In this document: positions 55,531 to 64,000 of the stretch, in pieces
Layout: every line of letters starts with the position of its first letter
How positions within the stretch are numbered: position 1 is the first letter of the stretch
Assembly (NCBI GenBank): GCA_905478065.1
Contig: CAJQGZ010000019.1
Span: 1 to 64,000, forward strand
DNA from: an uncultured bacterium
GTDB taxonomy: Bacteria; Fidelibacterota; Marinisomatia; Marinisomatales; UBA1611
Length of the DNA: 64,000 nt
Direction: 5' to 3'
Made by a program: the position numbers and the translations under genes
The notes under the pieces: model-generated
Databases searched by the model: none
What the model was told of the DNA's origin: nothing
What the model saw: the letters and a program-made list of their open reading frames with translations, nothing else

Positions 55531-56676
55531 TTGAAAAAAATATCAATACTTGGCTCTACCGGTTCAATTGGCGTAAATGCATTGAACGTAATTAGAAAAA
55601 TTCCAGAAAAATTCCAAGTGGTGCATCTCACAGGAAATATGAACACAGAAAGGATGATTGCTCAGGGTAAAGAATTTCTTCCCGCTTCAATAACTATGGT
55701 AGACATTCAAGCTGCTGAGATAGTTGAAAAAGCGTTAAAAGGATTAAGCATAGAAATTTATTCTGGAAGAGAGGAGTTATTAGATTTAGCCGGGGATAAG
55801 AATGTTGACCTTCTATTGAATGCATTAGTCGGAGCATCAGGAATGGAGCCTACATTGAAAGCATTAGAAAATGGTGTTGATGTCGCTCTTTCAAACAAAG
55901 AAAGCTTGGTCGTCGCTGGTGACATCATTTATAGTGCTATGAAAAAATCTGGAGCGAATTTATTTCCAGTAGATAGTGAGCATTCTGCCATATGGCAGTG
56001 CTTATTTGGGGAAGCTAAAGAAGATATTGAAAAAATAATTCTAACTGGAAGTGGTGGGCCTTTTAGAACTCGGGCTATTGACAGTTTTTCAACAGTGACT
56101 AAGTCTGATGCTTTGAATCATCCTAATTGGGAAATGGGTCAAAAAATAACAATTGATTCAGCTACAATGATGAACAAGGGTCTGGAGGTAATAGAAGCAT
56201 ATTGGTTATTTAATTTAGAGATATCTCAAATTGAAATTATAGTTCATCCTCAATCCATTATTCATTCTATGGTGCAATTTAAGGATGGCTCAATTAAAGC
56301 ACAGTTAGGTGTTCCAGATATGAAAATCCCCATACAATATGCTTTAACATACCCCAGGCACTTACCCTCAAAGTGGGAAAGATTAGATTTTAAAACAATT
56401 GGAGACTTAACTTTTGAAGCGCCAAACTTTGAAAGATTTCCATGTATTAAATTAGCTTATGATGTTTTAGAAAAAATGGGAACATCTCCAGCCGTTTTGA
56501 ATTTTGCTAATGATTATTGTGTCTACAGATTTTTAAGAGAAGAGATCAAATTTATAGATATACCTAAAATCATTGAATCGGCTCTAGGAAACCATACCTG
56601 GCTCAAAAATCCCAAATTAGAAGACATTAAGAACTTAGATTATTGGACAAAAGATTTCGTAAACAACTTTGATTAA
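55531..56676 (+). CDS. dxr: 1-deoxy-D-xylulose 5-phosphate reductoisomerase
   Basis: A 381-residue NADPH enzyme making MEP for isoprenoid synthesis, which feeds UppS. The nucleotide motif is ILGSTGSIG, and the active-site loops are SNKESLVVAG, PVDSEHSAIWQ and SATMMNKGLEVIEA. The start is TTG 55531, with AAAGGG 8 bases upstream. rseP follows after 44 bases, the conserved dxr-rseP pair. Confidence 0.96.
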   Translation: MKKISILGSTGSIGVNALNVIRKIPEKFQVVHLTGNMNTERMIAQGKEFLPASITMVDIQAAEIVEKALKGLSIEIYSGREELLDLAGDKNVDLLLNALVGASGMEPTLKALENGVDVALSNKESLVVAGDIIYSAMKKSGANLFPVDSEHSAIWQCLFGEAKEDIEKIILTGSGGPFRTRAIDSFSTVTKSDALNHPNWEMGQKITIDSATMMNKGLEVIEAYWLFNLEISQIEIIVHPQSIIHSMVQFKDGSIKAQLGVPDMKIPIQYALTYPRHLPSKWERLDFKTIGDLTFEAPNFERFPCIKLAYDVLEKMGTSPAVLNFANDYCVYRFLREEIKFIDIPKIIESALGNHTWLKNPKLEDIKNLDYWTKDFVNNFD

Positions 56677-56720
56677 TTTGTAACAATTCAATTAGATTTA
56701 TATATCAATAAACAATAATT

Positions 56721-57890
56721 ATGATATTCATTTGGTCAACCGCTCTCGTTATTGGAATTCTTGTATTCGTACATGAGTTAGGTCATTATCTAGCTGCAAG
56801 ATCAGTTGGTGTTAGAGTAGAAAAATTTTCTATTGGGTTTCCCCCAAGATTTTTCACTGTGACATCAGTAGATAACGGGTTTGACATAACATTTTTTTTC
56901 TTTCGCTTTTTTGAGGGTAGTTTAAAGTGGATGCCTATTTTTAATACAAAAATAGGGATTGAAAATCGAAAGGGTACAAATACTGAATACGTAGTTGCAC
57001 TGATACCCTTAGGTGGGTATGTGAAAATGGCTGGCTCTTTAGATGAAAGCTTTGATAATGAAGTAACTGGTTCCCCCGATGAGTTTTCTAGTAAGACAGT
57101 TCTCCAAAAAATATGGATTCTGAGTGCTGGCGTTATAATGAATATATTGACAGCATTTATAATTTTTACAGGTATTACCTTTTTTCAAGGAATTCCTGAA
57201 ATAAATGAAGATCCATTCATTGGTTCGGTTTCTCCGAACAGTCCGGCGATGAAAGCAGGTTTAAAGGCTGGTGATGAGATTTTAAGTATCAATGGTGAAG
57301 AAGTATACAAGTGGATGGATCTAGTAAAAATTCTACAACCGATTCCAAATACTTTAGTAGATATTAAAGTTCAAAGAAATGGAATCCCTAGAATATTTTC
57401 TTTTGAGACTTATAAAATCCCATTGCCAACAAAAAATGGGATAGACACTGTCGGCGGAATAGGTATTGGACAGGATTATTCATATGTAACTACAAATTTT
57501 AGTGAATCTGTATCTGCAGGGTATATAAAAACCCTCCGAAGCTTTGGTCTTATTTCATTAACATTTAAAATGTTAGCTAGCGGTCAAGCAACGATAAAAG
57601 ATCTTGGCGGTCCAATAATGATTGGACAAATCGCTGGTGAAACAGCAAAGGCAGGTTGGATTCCACTTTTAAACTTCATGGCATTGATTAGTATAAATTT
57701 GGCATTTTTAAATATACTACCGGTACCAGGATTAGATGGTGGGCATATTTTCATCATACTCATTGAAACTATTATAAGAAAGCCACTTAGCATAAAATCT
57801 AGAATGGTGATTCAACAAGTGGGGATGGTGCTTTTATTAGGTCTTATGTTTACTGTTATGTTTAATGATGTTACGAGATTGTTTAACTAG
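56721..57890 (+). CDS. rseP: Site-2 intramembrane metalloprotease RseP
   Basis: A 389-residue membrane protease. The zinc motif HELGH is at residues 18-22 in the first helix and the third ligand is in LPVPGLDGGHIF. A single PDZ domain is visible (SPNSPAMKAGLKAGDEILSINGEEV, spread over about residues 170-200), where E. coli RseP has two. It cleaves membrane anchors such as anti-sigma factors in the envelope stress response. No rseA-like anti-sigma gene is in the window. The 3' end overlaps DUF3108 by 8 bases. Confidence 0.95.
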   Translation: MIFIWSTALVIGILVFVHELGHYLAARSVGVRVEKFSIGFPPRFFTVTSVDNGFDITFFFFRFFEGSLKWMPIFNTKIGIENRKGTNTEYVVALIPLGGYVKMAGSLDESFDNEVTGSPDEFSSKTVLQKIWILSAGVIMNILTAFIIFTGITFFQGIPEINEDPFIGSVSPNSPAMKAGLKAGDEILSINGEEVYKWMDLVKILQPIPNTLVDIKVQRNGIPRIFSFETYKIPLPTKNGIDTVGGIGIGQDYSYVTTNFSESVSAGYIKTLRSFGLISLTFKMLASGQATIKDLGGPIMIGQIAGETAKAGWIPLLNFMALISINLAFLNILPVPGLDGGHIFIILIETIIRKPLSIKSRMVIQQVGMVLLLGLMFTVMFNDVTRLFN

Positions 57891-58575
57891 TTTTAGATAA
57901 TTCGAGATTTAATGACCCAAACTTCATTTTTAAAGTTATTAATAATGGGAGCTTTTCTTTTTCTGAAATCCACATAGTCATCTTGCCAGCATTTTTAAAT
58001 GAGCTTCCATCCATCTTTTGAGGCCATATTTTATTAGCGAAATAGCTACCATAAGAAGTTTTTATCTTTTCCAGATTATCAACAAAAAACTGCAAAGGCA
58101 TAATCTTTTTATTATCTACTATTTGAAGTTCATGGTTTTCTGCATAGTTTAAGTTTTTTGTTCTGAAATAATATATTAAAGAATATGGGTTGACGACTTT
58201 ATCATTATAGTAAATAGTATCCTTTTTATAAATAAACATTTTTTCATCATTTCTAAAGGAAGCCAAAGAGTTTTGCGTATATTTTCCTTGTCTTAGTTTT
58301 TTTTGTACTCTAATTGGTTCCCATGTATTTAAATCTACATCGATAATAATCTTATCATTTATCGGGAAAATAAATTTAAGAGAAGGTTTTGATTTAACAA
58401 TGAATTGAATTTTTAAGATATTTTTATTGTCAGAATTTATATATCGTTTTGAACTCAAAGATGCATTTGCAATATTTACACCACCAAAAGAAGCAGTGTA
58501 TTCTAAGACTTCATCCCATTGTTTATCTCCGAAGCATAGTGAGGACATAAGCATTATTAGAAACATTATTCTCAT
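57883..58575 (-). CDS. DUF3108 domain protein, exported
   Basis: A 230-residue protein with a signal peptide ending near LCFGD. The pattern LEYTASFGGVNIANASL, then FIFPINDKIIIDVDLNTWEPIRV, and a C-terminal KMTMWISEKEKLPLLITLKMKFGSL fits DUF3108, a LolA/LppX-like curved beta-sheet family. Its role is unknown but periplasmic lipid or glycan handling is suspected. It overlaps tsaC by 4 bases and is the last gene of the three-gene operon with the LpxL-like gene. Confidence 0.82.
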   Translation of the reverse strand: MRIMFLIMLMSSLCFGDKQWDEVLEYTASFGGVNIANASLSSKRYINSDNKNILKIQFIVKSKPSLKFIFPINDKIIIDVDLNTWEPIRVQKKLRQGKYTQNSLASFRNDEKMFIYKKDTIYYNDKVVNPYSLIYYFRTKNLNYAENHELQIVDNKKIMPLQFFVDNLEKIKTSYGSYFANKIWPQKMDGSSFKNAGKMTMWISEKEKLPLLITLKMKFGSLNLELSKTS

Positions 58576-59144
58576 CTGATGTTTTTCAAGTTTCCTTTTT
58601 CATATTTATATATTTTTGAAGCAGTGTTCATAAGTGTTCCATCTTCAATGATTAAGTCTATTTCATTTTTAAAAGAATACAGAATTTCATCAACATTAGT
58701 TTTAGGTTTTTTCCCATTTCTGTTCACACTTGTAGTTGTAATGGGGACTTTACAGCAATTTGCTAGTGAAATACAAAAAGGGTGTTTTGAAAATCGTATT
58801 CCTAATGTATTGTTTGGTCCTAATATTTTATTTTCTACTATGTTTTTTTTTACAGGAAAAATAATAGTTGTTTGCGCTTTTAAATATTGTAGTGCGTTTT
58901 TTATTTCATTGTCAGGAAGTCTTAACCAATTAGATGCTTTTTCTTTACTTTCAATTATTACACTTATAGGACCTTGGCGATTTTTAATTAAGTTTAAATT
59001 ATTAATCGCTTCCAAGTTTAGTGCATTTACCCCCAGACCATATATCGTATCAGTTGGGTAAACTAAAATCCCACCATTTAAAATTACTTCTCTTGCGGAA
59101 TCTAACGCTTTTTCATTTTCCCAATTTAGTATTTTAGTTTTCAA
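58572..59144 (-). CDS. tsaC: Threonylcarbamoyl-AMP synthase
   Basis: A 190-residue YrdC-domain protein without the Sua5 extension. It makes threonylcarbamoyl-AMP for tRNA t6A37, the substrate later modified by MtaB (gene at the left edge). ILVYPTDTIYGLGVNA, NRQGPISVIIE, LGIRFSKHPF and TTSVNRNGKKP are present. The start is TTG and overlaps the stop of the LpxL-like gene (TTGA). Confidence 0.94.
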   Translation of the reverse strand: MKTKILNWENEKALDSAREVILNGGILVYPTDTIYGLGVNALNLEAINNLNLIKNRQGPISVIIESKEKASNWLRLPDNEIKNALQYLKAQTTIIFPVKKNIVENKILGPNNTLGIRFSKHPFCISLANCCKVPITTTSVNRNGKKPKTNVDEILYSFKNEIDLIIEDGTLMNTASKIYKYEKGNLKNIR

Positions 59145-59998
59145 TTAGTCTCTTTTGTTTTCCAGCGTTTGTGGAACCAAAAATATTGTTCTGGATACTT
59201 TTTTACTAAGATTTCTAGTGCTGAAGTATAGCTCTGAGTTATTGTTTTCACAGTATTTTCTTTTGGTTCAATAGCTGTAATTTTAATTTTATATTCATTA
59301 AAATGTGTCTGTAGACAAACTCCAAATATCATTGGTGCATTTGTCCTTTGATGAAATAAAGCTGCGCCCTTATGCGTTGAAGCTGGTTCATTAAAAAAAT
59401 TAACAAATACTCCTTTTCGCTTTGCGTCTTGGTCACTAACTAATCCAAGAATCTCTTTTTGATGTAAAACATCATAAAGTATTTCAATATTTGTTTTTCT
59501 ATAAACTTGTGAAATTCCGCTTAATTTACGTTTTTCTTCAAAAAATTTATTTGCTCCTCTATTCTTTTGTTTTTGAGCGACTCCTCTAAGTGGATAATCA
59601 TTTACCCCAAACCAATGCCCTAAAATTTCCCAAACACCAAAGTGTGCAGAAATTAATATTACACCCTTATCATTTTTTAAGGCATCATTTAAAATTTTTC
59701 TTCCATCAACTTTTATTTTAAGATAATCCTGTTTTGGAGGGAAAGCCATAAATTGTATAAAATTATATGTAAAAAACTGGTAGCAATTTTTAAGGATTTG
59801 ATCAACTTCAGCAGAAGATCTACTTGGAAAAGCTATTCGAATATTATTTAAAGCAGTGTCCTTGCGTTTAGGTATATAATTATAAAGTATACTAGCAATG
59901 TTTTGGCTTATTATATAACGGCTTTTGCTAGATAACGATTTTAATATATTACCAAAAGATTTTAATATATAATATGTTAGTTTATAATAAAGACTCAA
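59141..59998 (-). CDS. LpxL/HtrB-family lipid A acyltransferase
   Basis: A 285-residue LABLAT-fold acyltransferase that adds secondary acyl chains to lipid A or a related lipid. The catalytic HX4(D/E) motif is ISAHFGVWEILGHW (HFGVWE), followed by VSDQDAKRKGVFVNFFNEPA and a C-terminal EQYFWFHKRWK. The start is TTG, with AAAGGGGAG directly upstream on the minus strand. It lies opposite the envelope operon, which supports a lipid A role. Which acyl position it serves is unknown. Confidence 0.9.
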   Translation of the reverse strand: MSLYYKLTYYILKSFGNILKSLSSKSRYIISQNIASILYNYIPKRKDTALNNIRIAFPSRSSAEVDQILKNCYQFFTYNFIQFMAFPPKQDYLKIKVDGRKILNDALKNDKGVILISAHFGVWEILGHWFGVNDYPLRGVAQKQKNRGANKFFEEKRKLSGISQVYRKTNIEILYDVLHQKEILGLVSDQDAKRKGVFVNFFNEPASTHKGAALFHQRTNAPMIFGVCLQTHFNEYKIKITAIEPKENTVKTITQSYTSALEILVKKYPEQYFWFHKRWKTKETN

Positions 59999-60074
59999 AA
60001 ACTCCCCTTTATATAATTTTTTTTAAATGAATAGTGTTAGACTAGTTGTATGATTCACAGTGAAATTTAGCCAT

Positions 60075-61481
60075 ATGAAACAAATTTTTATTTATTTTTG
60101 CATTTTTTTTAACATTTCTCATGCTAATAAAGTATATCATATTCCAATATCTGGGACCATTGATTTAGGATTACCTCCTTTTATACAACGTTCAATTGAA
60201 GAAGCAGAGAATGATAGTGCCTCAGCAATTGTGTTTGAAATTAATACGTTTGGAGGAAGGGTCGATGCCGCTACTCAAATTAAGGATGCAATACTTGATT
60301 CAAAAGTTCCAACTATTGCCTTTATTAATAAGAGAGCAATTTCTGCAGGTGCACTTATATCTTTATCTTGTGAGAGAATTTATATGACCGGTGGCGCAAC
60401 TATTGGGGCCACAACTGCAGTGGATATGCAAGGGAATAAAGCAAGTGAAAAAGTTATAAGCTATATGCGAGAAGAAATGGCTTCCACCGCTGAGAAGAGG
60501 GGAAGAAATATAATAATAGCAAGAGGTATGGTTGACGAAGAACTAGAGTTTCCAAGTAAAGTGGTAAATGAATTTGTGAAGAGTGATAATGAAATTGATA
60601 CGATTAAAACAAAAATTTATTATCTCTTGTTTAATAGCGATACGGTTATTGTAAATGATATAGAAGGAAGGAAGCAGGGTAATTTAATTACTTTAACAAC
60701 AGAGCAATCTCTTAAGTACAATATAGCAGATGCTTCTGCTGATAATTTTAATGCTGTTTTGGACTCCTTAGGTCTTTCAACTTTAAGTGTCAAAAAAACT
60801 AAAGAAAATTGGTCTGAAAGTTTTGTTAGGTTCTTAACAAACCCAGTTGTGGCTTCACTACTTACAACATTTGGGTTTTTAGGTATTTTATTTGAACTAC
60901 AAAGCCCAGGATGGGGTATCCCGGGTTCGATAGGATTAATATGTCTAATTCTTTCATTAAGCGCTTCATATATTGCAGAGTTGGCAACGATGAATGATTT
61001 ATTAGTAATTTTATTGGGGATTTTATTTTTGTTGGTAGAAGCATTTATCTTACCAGGATTTGGAATTGCAGGGGTAGCAGGGATAGGATTTATACTGTGG
61101 GGTCTTTATTTACTTTTACTGCCCGATATACCAGTAGGAGAGGATATTTTGAACCAAGCTTCTAACGGTTTAATAATAGGCATTCTTGGAGGTATAGTTG
61201 GGTTATTCTTACTGTTTAGGGCGATGACTAAAACAAAATTTTGGAGAGACTTAACTTCACCAGGGGTTCAAAAAAAAGAAGAAGGTTATGCAACTAGTTT
61301 CGGATGGGAAAAATTTATTGGGCAAGAAGCCAGGACTGAAACAGACCTACATCCATCGGGTTGGGTAGTTGTAAAAGATGAGCGATTTTTTGCTCTAAGT
61401 GAGGGTAATTTTATTAACAAAAATGAAACTGTTATTATATTATCTGTAGATGGTAACAGGATAGTTGTTCGTAAAAAATAG
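60075..61481 (+). CDS. NfeD-family membrane serine protease
   Basis: A 468-residue protein of the long NfeD type. A signal peptide is followed by a ClpP-like serine protease domain (about residues 25-225) with the nucleophile in RAISAGALISLS. Four or more membrane helices (about 255-380) and a C-terminal OB-fold domain (about 410-468, GWEKFIGQEARTETDL) complete it. Partner flotillin FloA follows after 30 bases. I choose ATG 60075 for its signal peptide; GTG 60060 would add 5 residues. Confidence 0.92.
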   Translation: MKQIFIYFCIFFNISHANKVYHIPISGTIDLGLPPFIQRSIEEAENDSASAIVFEINTFGGRVDAATQIKDAILDSKVPTIAFINKRAISAGALISLSCERIYMTGGATIGATTAVDMQGNKASEKVISYMREEMASTAEKRGRNIIIARGMVDEELEFPSKVVNEFVKSDNEIDTIKTKIYYLLFNSDTVIVNDIEGRKQGNLITLTTEQSLKYNIADASADNFNAVLDSLGLSTLSVKKTKENWSESFVRFLTNPVVASLLTTFGFLGILFELQSPGWGIPGSIGLICLILSLSASYIAELATMNDLLVILLGILFLLVEAFILPGFGIAGVAGIGFILWGLYLLLLPDIPVGEDILNQASNGLIIGILGGIVGLFLLFRAMTKTKFWRDLTSPGVQKKEEGYATSFGWEKFIGQEARTETDLHPSGWVVVKDERFFALSEGNFINKNETVIILSVDGNRIVVRKK

Positions 61482-61511
61482 AGATTTAATAATTTTTAAA
61501 AGGAGTCAAAT

Positions 61512-62531
61512 ATGCCAGTAGTTCAAGGGACATTTTTAATTGTAATTGTATTATTTTTTGTCCTTTTCTTTTATTTTGTCCCGCTTGGGATGTGGGTGCA
61601 GGCGGTTGTGTCACTAGGCCTGGGTAGAATTAGAATCGTAGATTTAATTAGAATGCGACTTAGAAAAATATCACCTAGGCTAGTTGTTGATGGTGTAATT
61701 AACACTCACAAAGCTGGTTTAGACCACATCTCCACTGATATGCTTGAAACTCATTATCTTGCGGGGGGGAATGTAGAAAATATTGTTTCTGCTATGATAG
61801 CATCAGATAAAGCAAATATACAGTTATCATTTGAAATTGCAACAGCTATTGATCTTGCGGGTAGAGATGTGAAAGCTGCTGTTGAAACGAGTGTCTACCC
61901 TAAAGTAATTAATGCCCCTGTCGATGGGTATTTAAGCGCAGTTGCAAAAGATGGAATAGAGCTGAAAGCAAGGGCCAGAGTAACTGTTCGAACGAATATA
62001 CCTGGTCTTGTTGGTGGTGCTACTGATGACACAATTATTGCTAGAGTAGGAGAAGGTATAGTTAGTGCTATTGGATCAGCGACTACATATTCAGATGTAT
62101 TAGAGAATCCAGACAGCATATCTAAATCAGTACTTAATAAGGGGTTGGATTCAGGTACCGCATTTGAAATATTATCTATTGATATTGCGGACTTAGATGT
62201 TGGTAAAAATATTGGCGCTTCACTTCAAGCAGATCAAGCAGAAGCCGATTTACGTGTTGCACAAGCAAAAGCAGAAACGCGACGTGCAATGGCAGTTGCA
62301 GAAGAACAAGAGATGCAAGCAAAAGTACAAGAAATGAAGGCAAAAGTAGTAGCGGCGGAAGCAGAAGTTCCGAAAGCAATGTCTCAAGCATTTCGAGATG
62401 GGAACATAGGCGTTCTTGATTATTATAATATGAATAATATTAAAGCCGATACTGGAATGAGAGATTCAATTGCTGATTCTTCGATTCACCCTAAAGACTC
62501 AAGAGATGATGTTGACTCTGAAGACAGATAG
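61512..62531 (+). CDS. floA: Flotillin-like protein FloA
   Basis: A 339-residue membrane microdomain scaffold (UPF0365/YqfA). An N-terminal hairpin helix (about residues 5-30) is followed by [20 protein letters not shown] and the SPFH-like region. A long alanine-rich coiled coil runs through about 240-300 ([22 protein letters not shown]). An AGGAG site precedes ATG by 6 bases. FloA with NfeD is a standard pair in Firmicutes and many didermic bacteria. Confidence 0.95.
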   Translation: MPVVQGTFLIVIVLFFVLFFYFVPLGMWVQAVVSLGLGRIRIVDLIRMRLRKISPRLVVDGVINTHKAGLDHISTDMLETHYLAGGNVENIVSAMIASDKANIQLSFEIATAIDLAGRDVKAAVETSVYPKVINAPVDGYLSAVAKDGIELKARARVTVRTNIPGLVGGATDDTIIARVGEGIVSAIGSATTYSDVLENPDSISKSVLNKGLDSGTAFEILSIDIADLDVGKNIGASLQADQAEADLRVAQAKAETRRAMAVAEEQEMQAKVQEMKAKVVAAEAEVPKAMSQAFRDGNIGVLDYYNMNNIKADTGMRDSIADSSIHPKDSRDDVDSEDR

Positions 62532-62558
62532 CTTTTCTTAGGATAGTGAGAAAATAGC

Positions 62559-63011
62559 ATGAGTAATTGGCTATTTTTAATGCTTTTGTATGCTTTTTTT
62601 GGGTGGTTCAAAAAAAAGCAAAGAGATAAATCTGTAGAAAAATTAGAAGGCAATGACAGCCAAAAATCAAATAGTATTGTAGATTTTGGAGAGGGTATTT
62701 TAAATGCATTAATTGGTGATGAGAAACCAGCACCAGAGTATAGTTCAATATCGAATCAAATTAAACCTGAAGAATATGACCAGCCATCCGAAGATTATTC
62801 TGACAATGAAGAGCAATCGAAAGAAGAAGATGTAAAAATTTCTACTGAACAACTACAAACTAAAAAGAATATTTGGTCGTCAACGATTAGAGTAAAAAAG
62901 TCACGTAGAAATAATGGGAATATATTAGCAGGCCTAATCGATTTAAATGATCCAGTAAAGACGGGAGTTATTTTCAAAGAAATCTTTGACAAGCCAAAGG
63001 CATTAAGGTGA
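62559..63011 (+). CDS. Small membrane-anchored protein of the nfeD-floA operon
   Basis: A 150-residue protein that I do not recognise as a named family. One N-terminal membrane helix (residues 3-17, WLFLMLLYAFFGWF) is followed by a basic stretch (KKKQRDK), then an acidic, probably disordered middle (about residues 60-105). A conserved-looking tail follows, LAGLIDLNDPVKTGVIFKEIF then DKPKALR. Tails of this LNDPV-EI-PKALR form occur in short proteins of other bacteria. It begins 28 bases after floA and is likely a third member of the microdomain operon. Confidence 0.7.
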   Translation: MSNWLFLMLLYAFFGWFKKKQRDKSVEKLEGNDSQKSNSIVDFGEGILNALIGDEKPAPEYSSISNQIKPEEYDQPSEDYSDNEEQSKEEDVKISTEQLQTKKNIWSSTIRVKKSRRNNGNILAGLIDLNDPVKTGVIFKEIFDKPKALR

Positions 63012-63025
63012 GATAGAAGATAGAA

Positions 63026-63619
63026 CTATAATAAAGTATCAAATACTTTTTTTGCTTCTTTTTCTAAACTTTCCAAATTAGAATTATTTTGGATGATATA
63101 ATCGGCCATATTTTCCTTGTCTTCTTCTGGCCACTGCAAGGAAACGCGCTTTAAAAAATCTTCTCTAGTAATGTTATTTCTTGACATTACTCTTTCTGTG
63201 CGGTGACTAATTAAAGAAGATACTACTATAACGTAATCCATGTGTGTATCAGCTCCAGACTCATATATCAGAGCAGCATCAACAACAAAACAATTATGAT
63301 TGTTTTCTATTTTAATTTTTTCAAAAGAATTATTAATTTTTTTAAAAACGTAAGGGTGAATTATGGCATTTAAAGTTTGTTGGTGAAACTCATCTTGGAA
63401 AGCAATCCTGGCTAGCTTTTGTCTGTTTATAGTTTGATTCGGGTCAATTACATCACTTCCAAATTCTTTGATTATTTCTTTTTGAGCTTCGAGGTTGTTA
63501 TTTATAATATTCTTGGATTCTTTATCGGCATCAAAAATATATGCACCCCAAGACTGTAAGAAATTACTTACTTCACTTTTTCCTGAGCCAATGCCACCTG
63601 TTAAACCAATTTTCAACAT
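63026..63619 (-). CDS. coaE: Dephospho-CoA kinase
   Basis: A 197-residue P-loop kinase, last step of coenzyme A synthesis. Walker A is GLTGGIGSGKS; WGAYIFDADKES, HPYVFKKI and the lid residues RTERVMSRNN are typical. The gene starts 1 base after the adk stop, so the two are probably coupled. It converges on the FloA operon with 14 bases between the stops. Confidence 0.95.
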   Translation of the reverse strand: MLKIGLTGGIGSGKSEVSNFLQSWGAYIFDADKESKNIINNNLEAQKEIIKEFGSDVIDPNQTINRQKLARIAFQDEFHQQTLNAIIHPYVFKKINNSFEKIKIENNHNCFVVDAALIYESGADTHMDYVIVVSSLISHRTERVMSRNNITREDFLKRVSLQWPEEDKENMADYIIQNNSNLESLEKEAKKVFDTLL

Positions 63620-63620
63620 T

Positions 63621-64000
63621 TCATTTTATTACTTTAATTATTCTCTTGGTTATGTCTTCGATAGTTCCAAGTCCATTTACTTCTTTTAAAATTTTATTTT
63701 CACGATAATATTTTATTATCGGAGCAGTTTGGTTCCAATAAACATCTTGGCGTTTCGAAATTATTTCGATGGCATCATCGCTTCGGCCAGAATCCTTACT
63801 GCGTTTAATCAATCTCTTGATTAGTTCTTTTTTTTCAGCCGTTAAACTAATTGCTACATCAATGGATTGATTTAATCTTGATAATAATAAATGTAAATCT
63901 TTTACCTGTTGTACATTTCTAGGATATCCATCTAAAATATATCCATCCTGACAAACAGAACTTTTAAGATAGTTTTCAATTATTTCGATTAAAATATTAT
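63621..64000 (-). CDS. adk: Adenylate kinase, C-terminal part
   Basis: The frame stays open to the right edge, giving about 125 C-terminal residues. DGYILDGYPRNVQQVKDL is the conserved AMP-binding region; RLIKRSKDSGRSDDA matches the LID-side RSDD motif, and the C-terminal helix follows. The LID is of the short type. The N-terminal P-loop is outside the window. Confidence 0.9.
   Translation of the reverse strand, partial: NILIEIIENYLKSSVCQDGYILDGYPRNVQQVKDLHLLLSRLNQSIDVAISLTAEKKELIKRLIKRSKDSGRSDDAIEIISKRQDVYWNQTAPIIKYYRENKILKEVNGLGTIEDITKRIIKVIK

Noticed and set aside
1-64000. CRISPR arrays, insertion sequences, prophage genes, tRNA genes
   Set aside because: I saw no regular repeat-spacer series, transposase or integrase motifs, or tRNA cloverleaf signals in any spacer.

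Overview
The window is AT-rich and densely coded. It carries a didermic (lipopolysaccharide-type) bacterial chromosome segment with about 55 genes, one structural RNA gene and no recognisable mobile element, CRISPR array, tRNA or rRNA. The gene families point to the FCB superphylum and most likely to a streamlined marine lineage such as Marinimicrobia (SAR406). Pointers are DUF4159/DUF4175, the GATase-like protein usually mislabelled asparagine synthetase B, DUF2723, a PorD/DUF4835-like protein, an Mrp without its CxxC motif, and a Bacteroidota-type YbeY site. lpxC and fabZ are separate genes here, unlike the fused gene of most Bacteroidota, which argues against a typical Bacteroidota member. 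This placement is inference from gene content only.

Layout. 1-4384: end of mtaB, then convergent DUF3050 and gcvP (glycine cleavage P protein). 4592-9230 (+): a coiled-coil zinc-ribbon protein, RNase P RNA, a PgpH-type c-di-AMP phosphodiesterase, ybeY and mazG. 9232-16816 (-): a tightly packed operon DUF4159, DUF4175, TPR protein, GATase-like protein, YjbQ. 16903-24501 (+): an outer-membrane/TPR/BamE-like protein, an EnvC-like activator, then holB, metG, tatD, rsmA and rpsU, closed by a terminator. 24628-27429 (+): glmM and rlmD. 27415-33296 (-): an HMA-MauE membrane protein, an outer-membrane barrel candidate, a LolD/MacB-type ATPase with two FtsX-type permeases, and a LolA-like protein. 33388-43865 (+): valS, DUF4139, recG, DUF1844, DUF2723 (GT-C-like) and a GT2 glycosyltransferase. 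43841-44689 (-): PorD-like protein. 44780-47816 (+): cca, ferredoxin, mrp. 47920-57890 (+): a large envelope operon uppS-bamA-skp-lpxD-lpxC-fabZ-lpxA-unknown-dxr-rseP. 57883-59998 (-): LpxL-like acyltransferase, tsaC, DUF3108. 60075-63011 (+): nfeD, floA and a small unknown membrane protein. 63026-64000 (-): coaE and the C-terminal part of adk.

The theme is cell-envelope construction: undecaprenyl carrier (dxr, uppS), lipid A (lpxD/C/A, LpxL-like), outer-membrane protein assembly (bamA, skp, a BamE-like domain), envelope proteolysis (rseP), cell-wall hydrolase control (EnvC-like), and a Lol/MacB-like export module. Housekeeping translation and repair genes fill the rest. The only stretch over 300 bases without a protein gene (5294-5675) is the RNase P RNA.

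The most notable observations are these: lpxA has no ATG/GTG/TTG start and appears to begin at an ATT with a good ribosome binding site; the P1 helix of RNase P RNA contains the stop codon of the upstream gene; five of the six convergent gene pairs overlap or almost touch; and there are two conserved-looking but poorly characterised operons (9232-16816 and 27415-33296).
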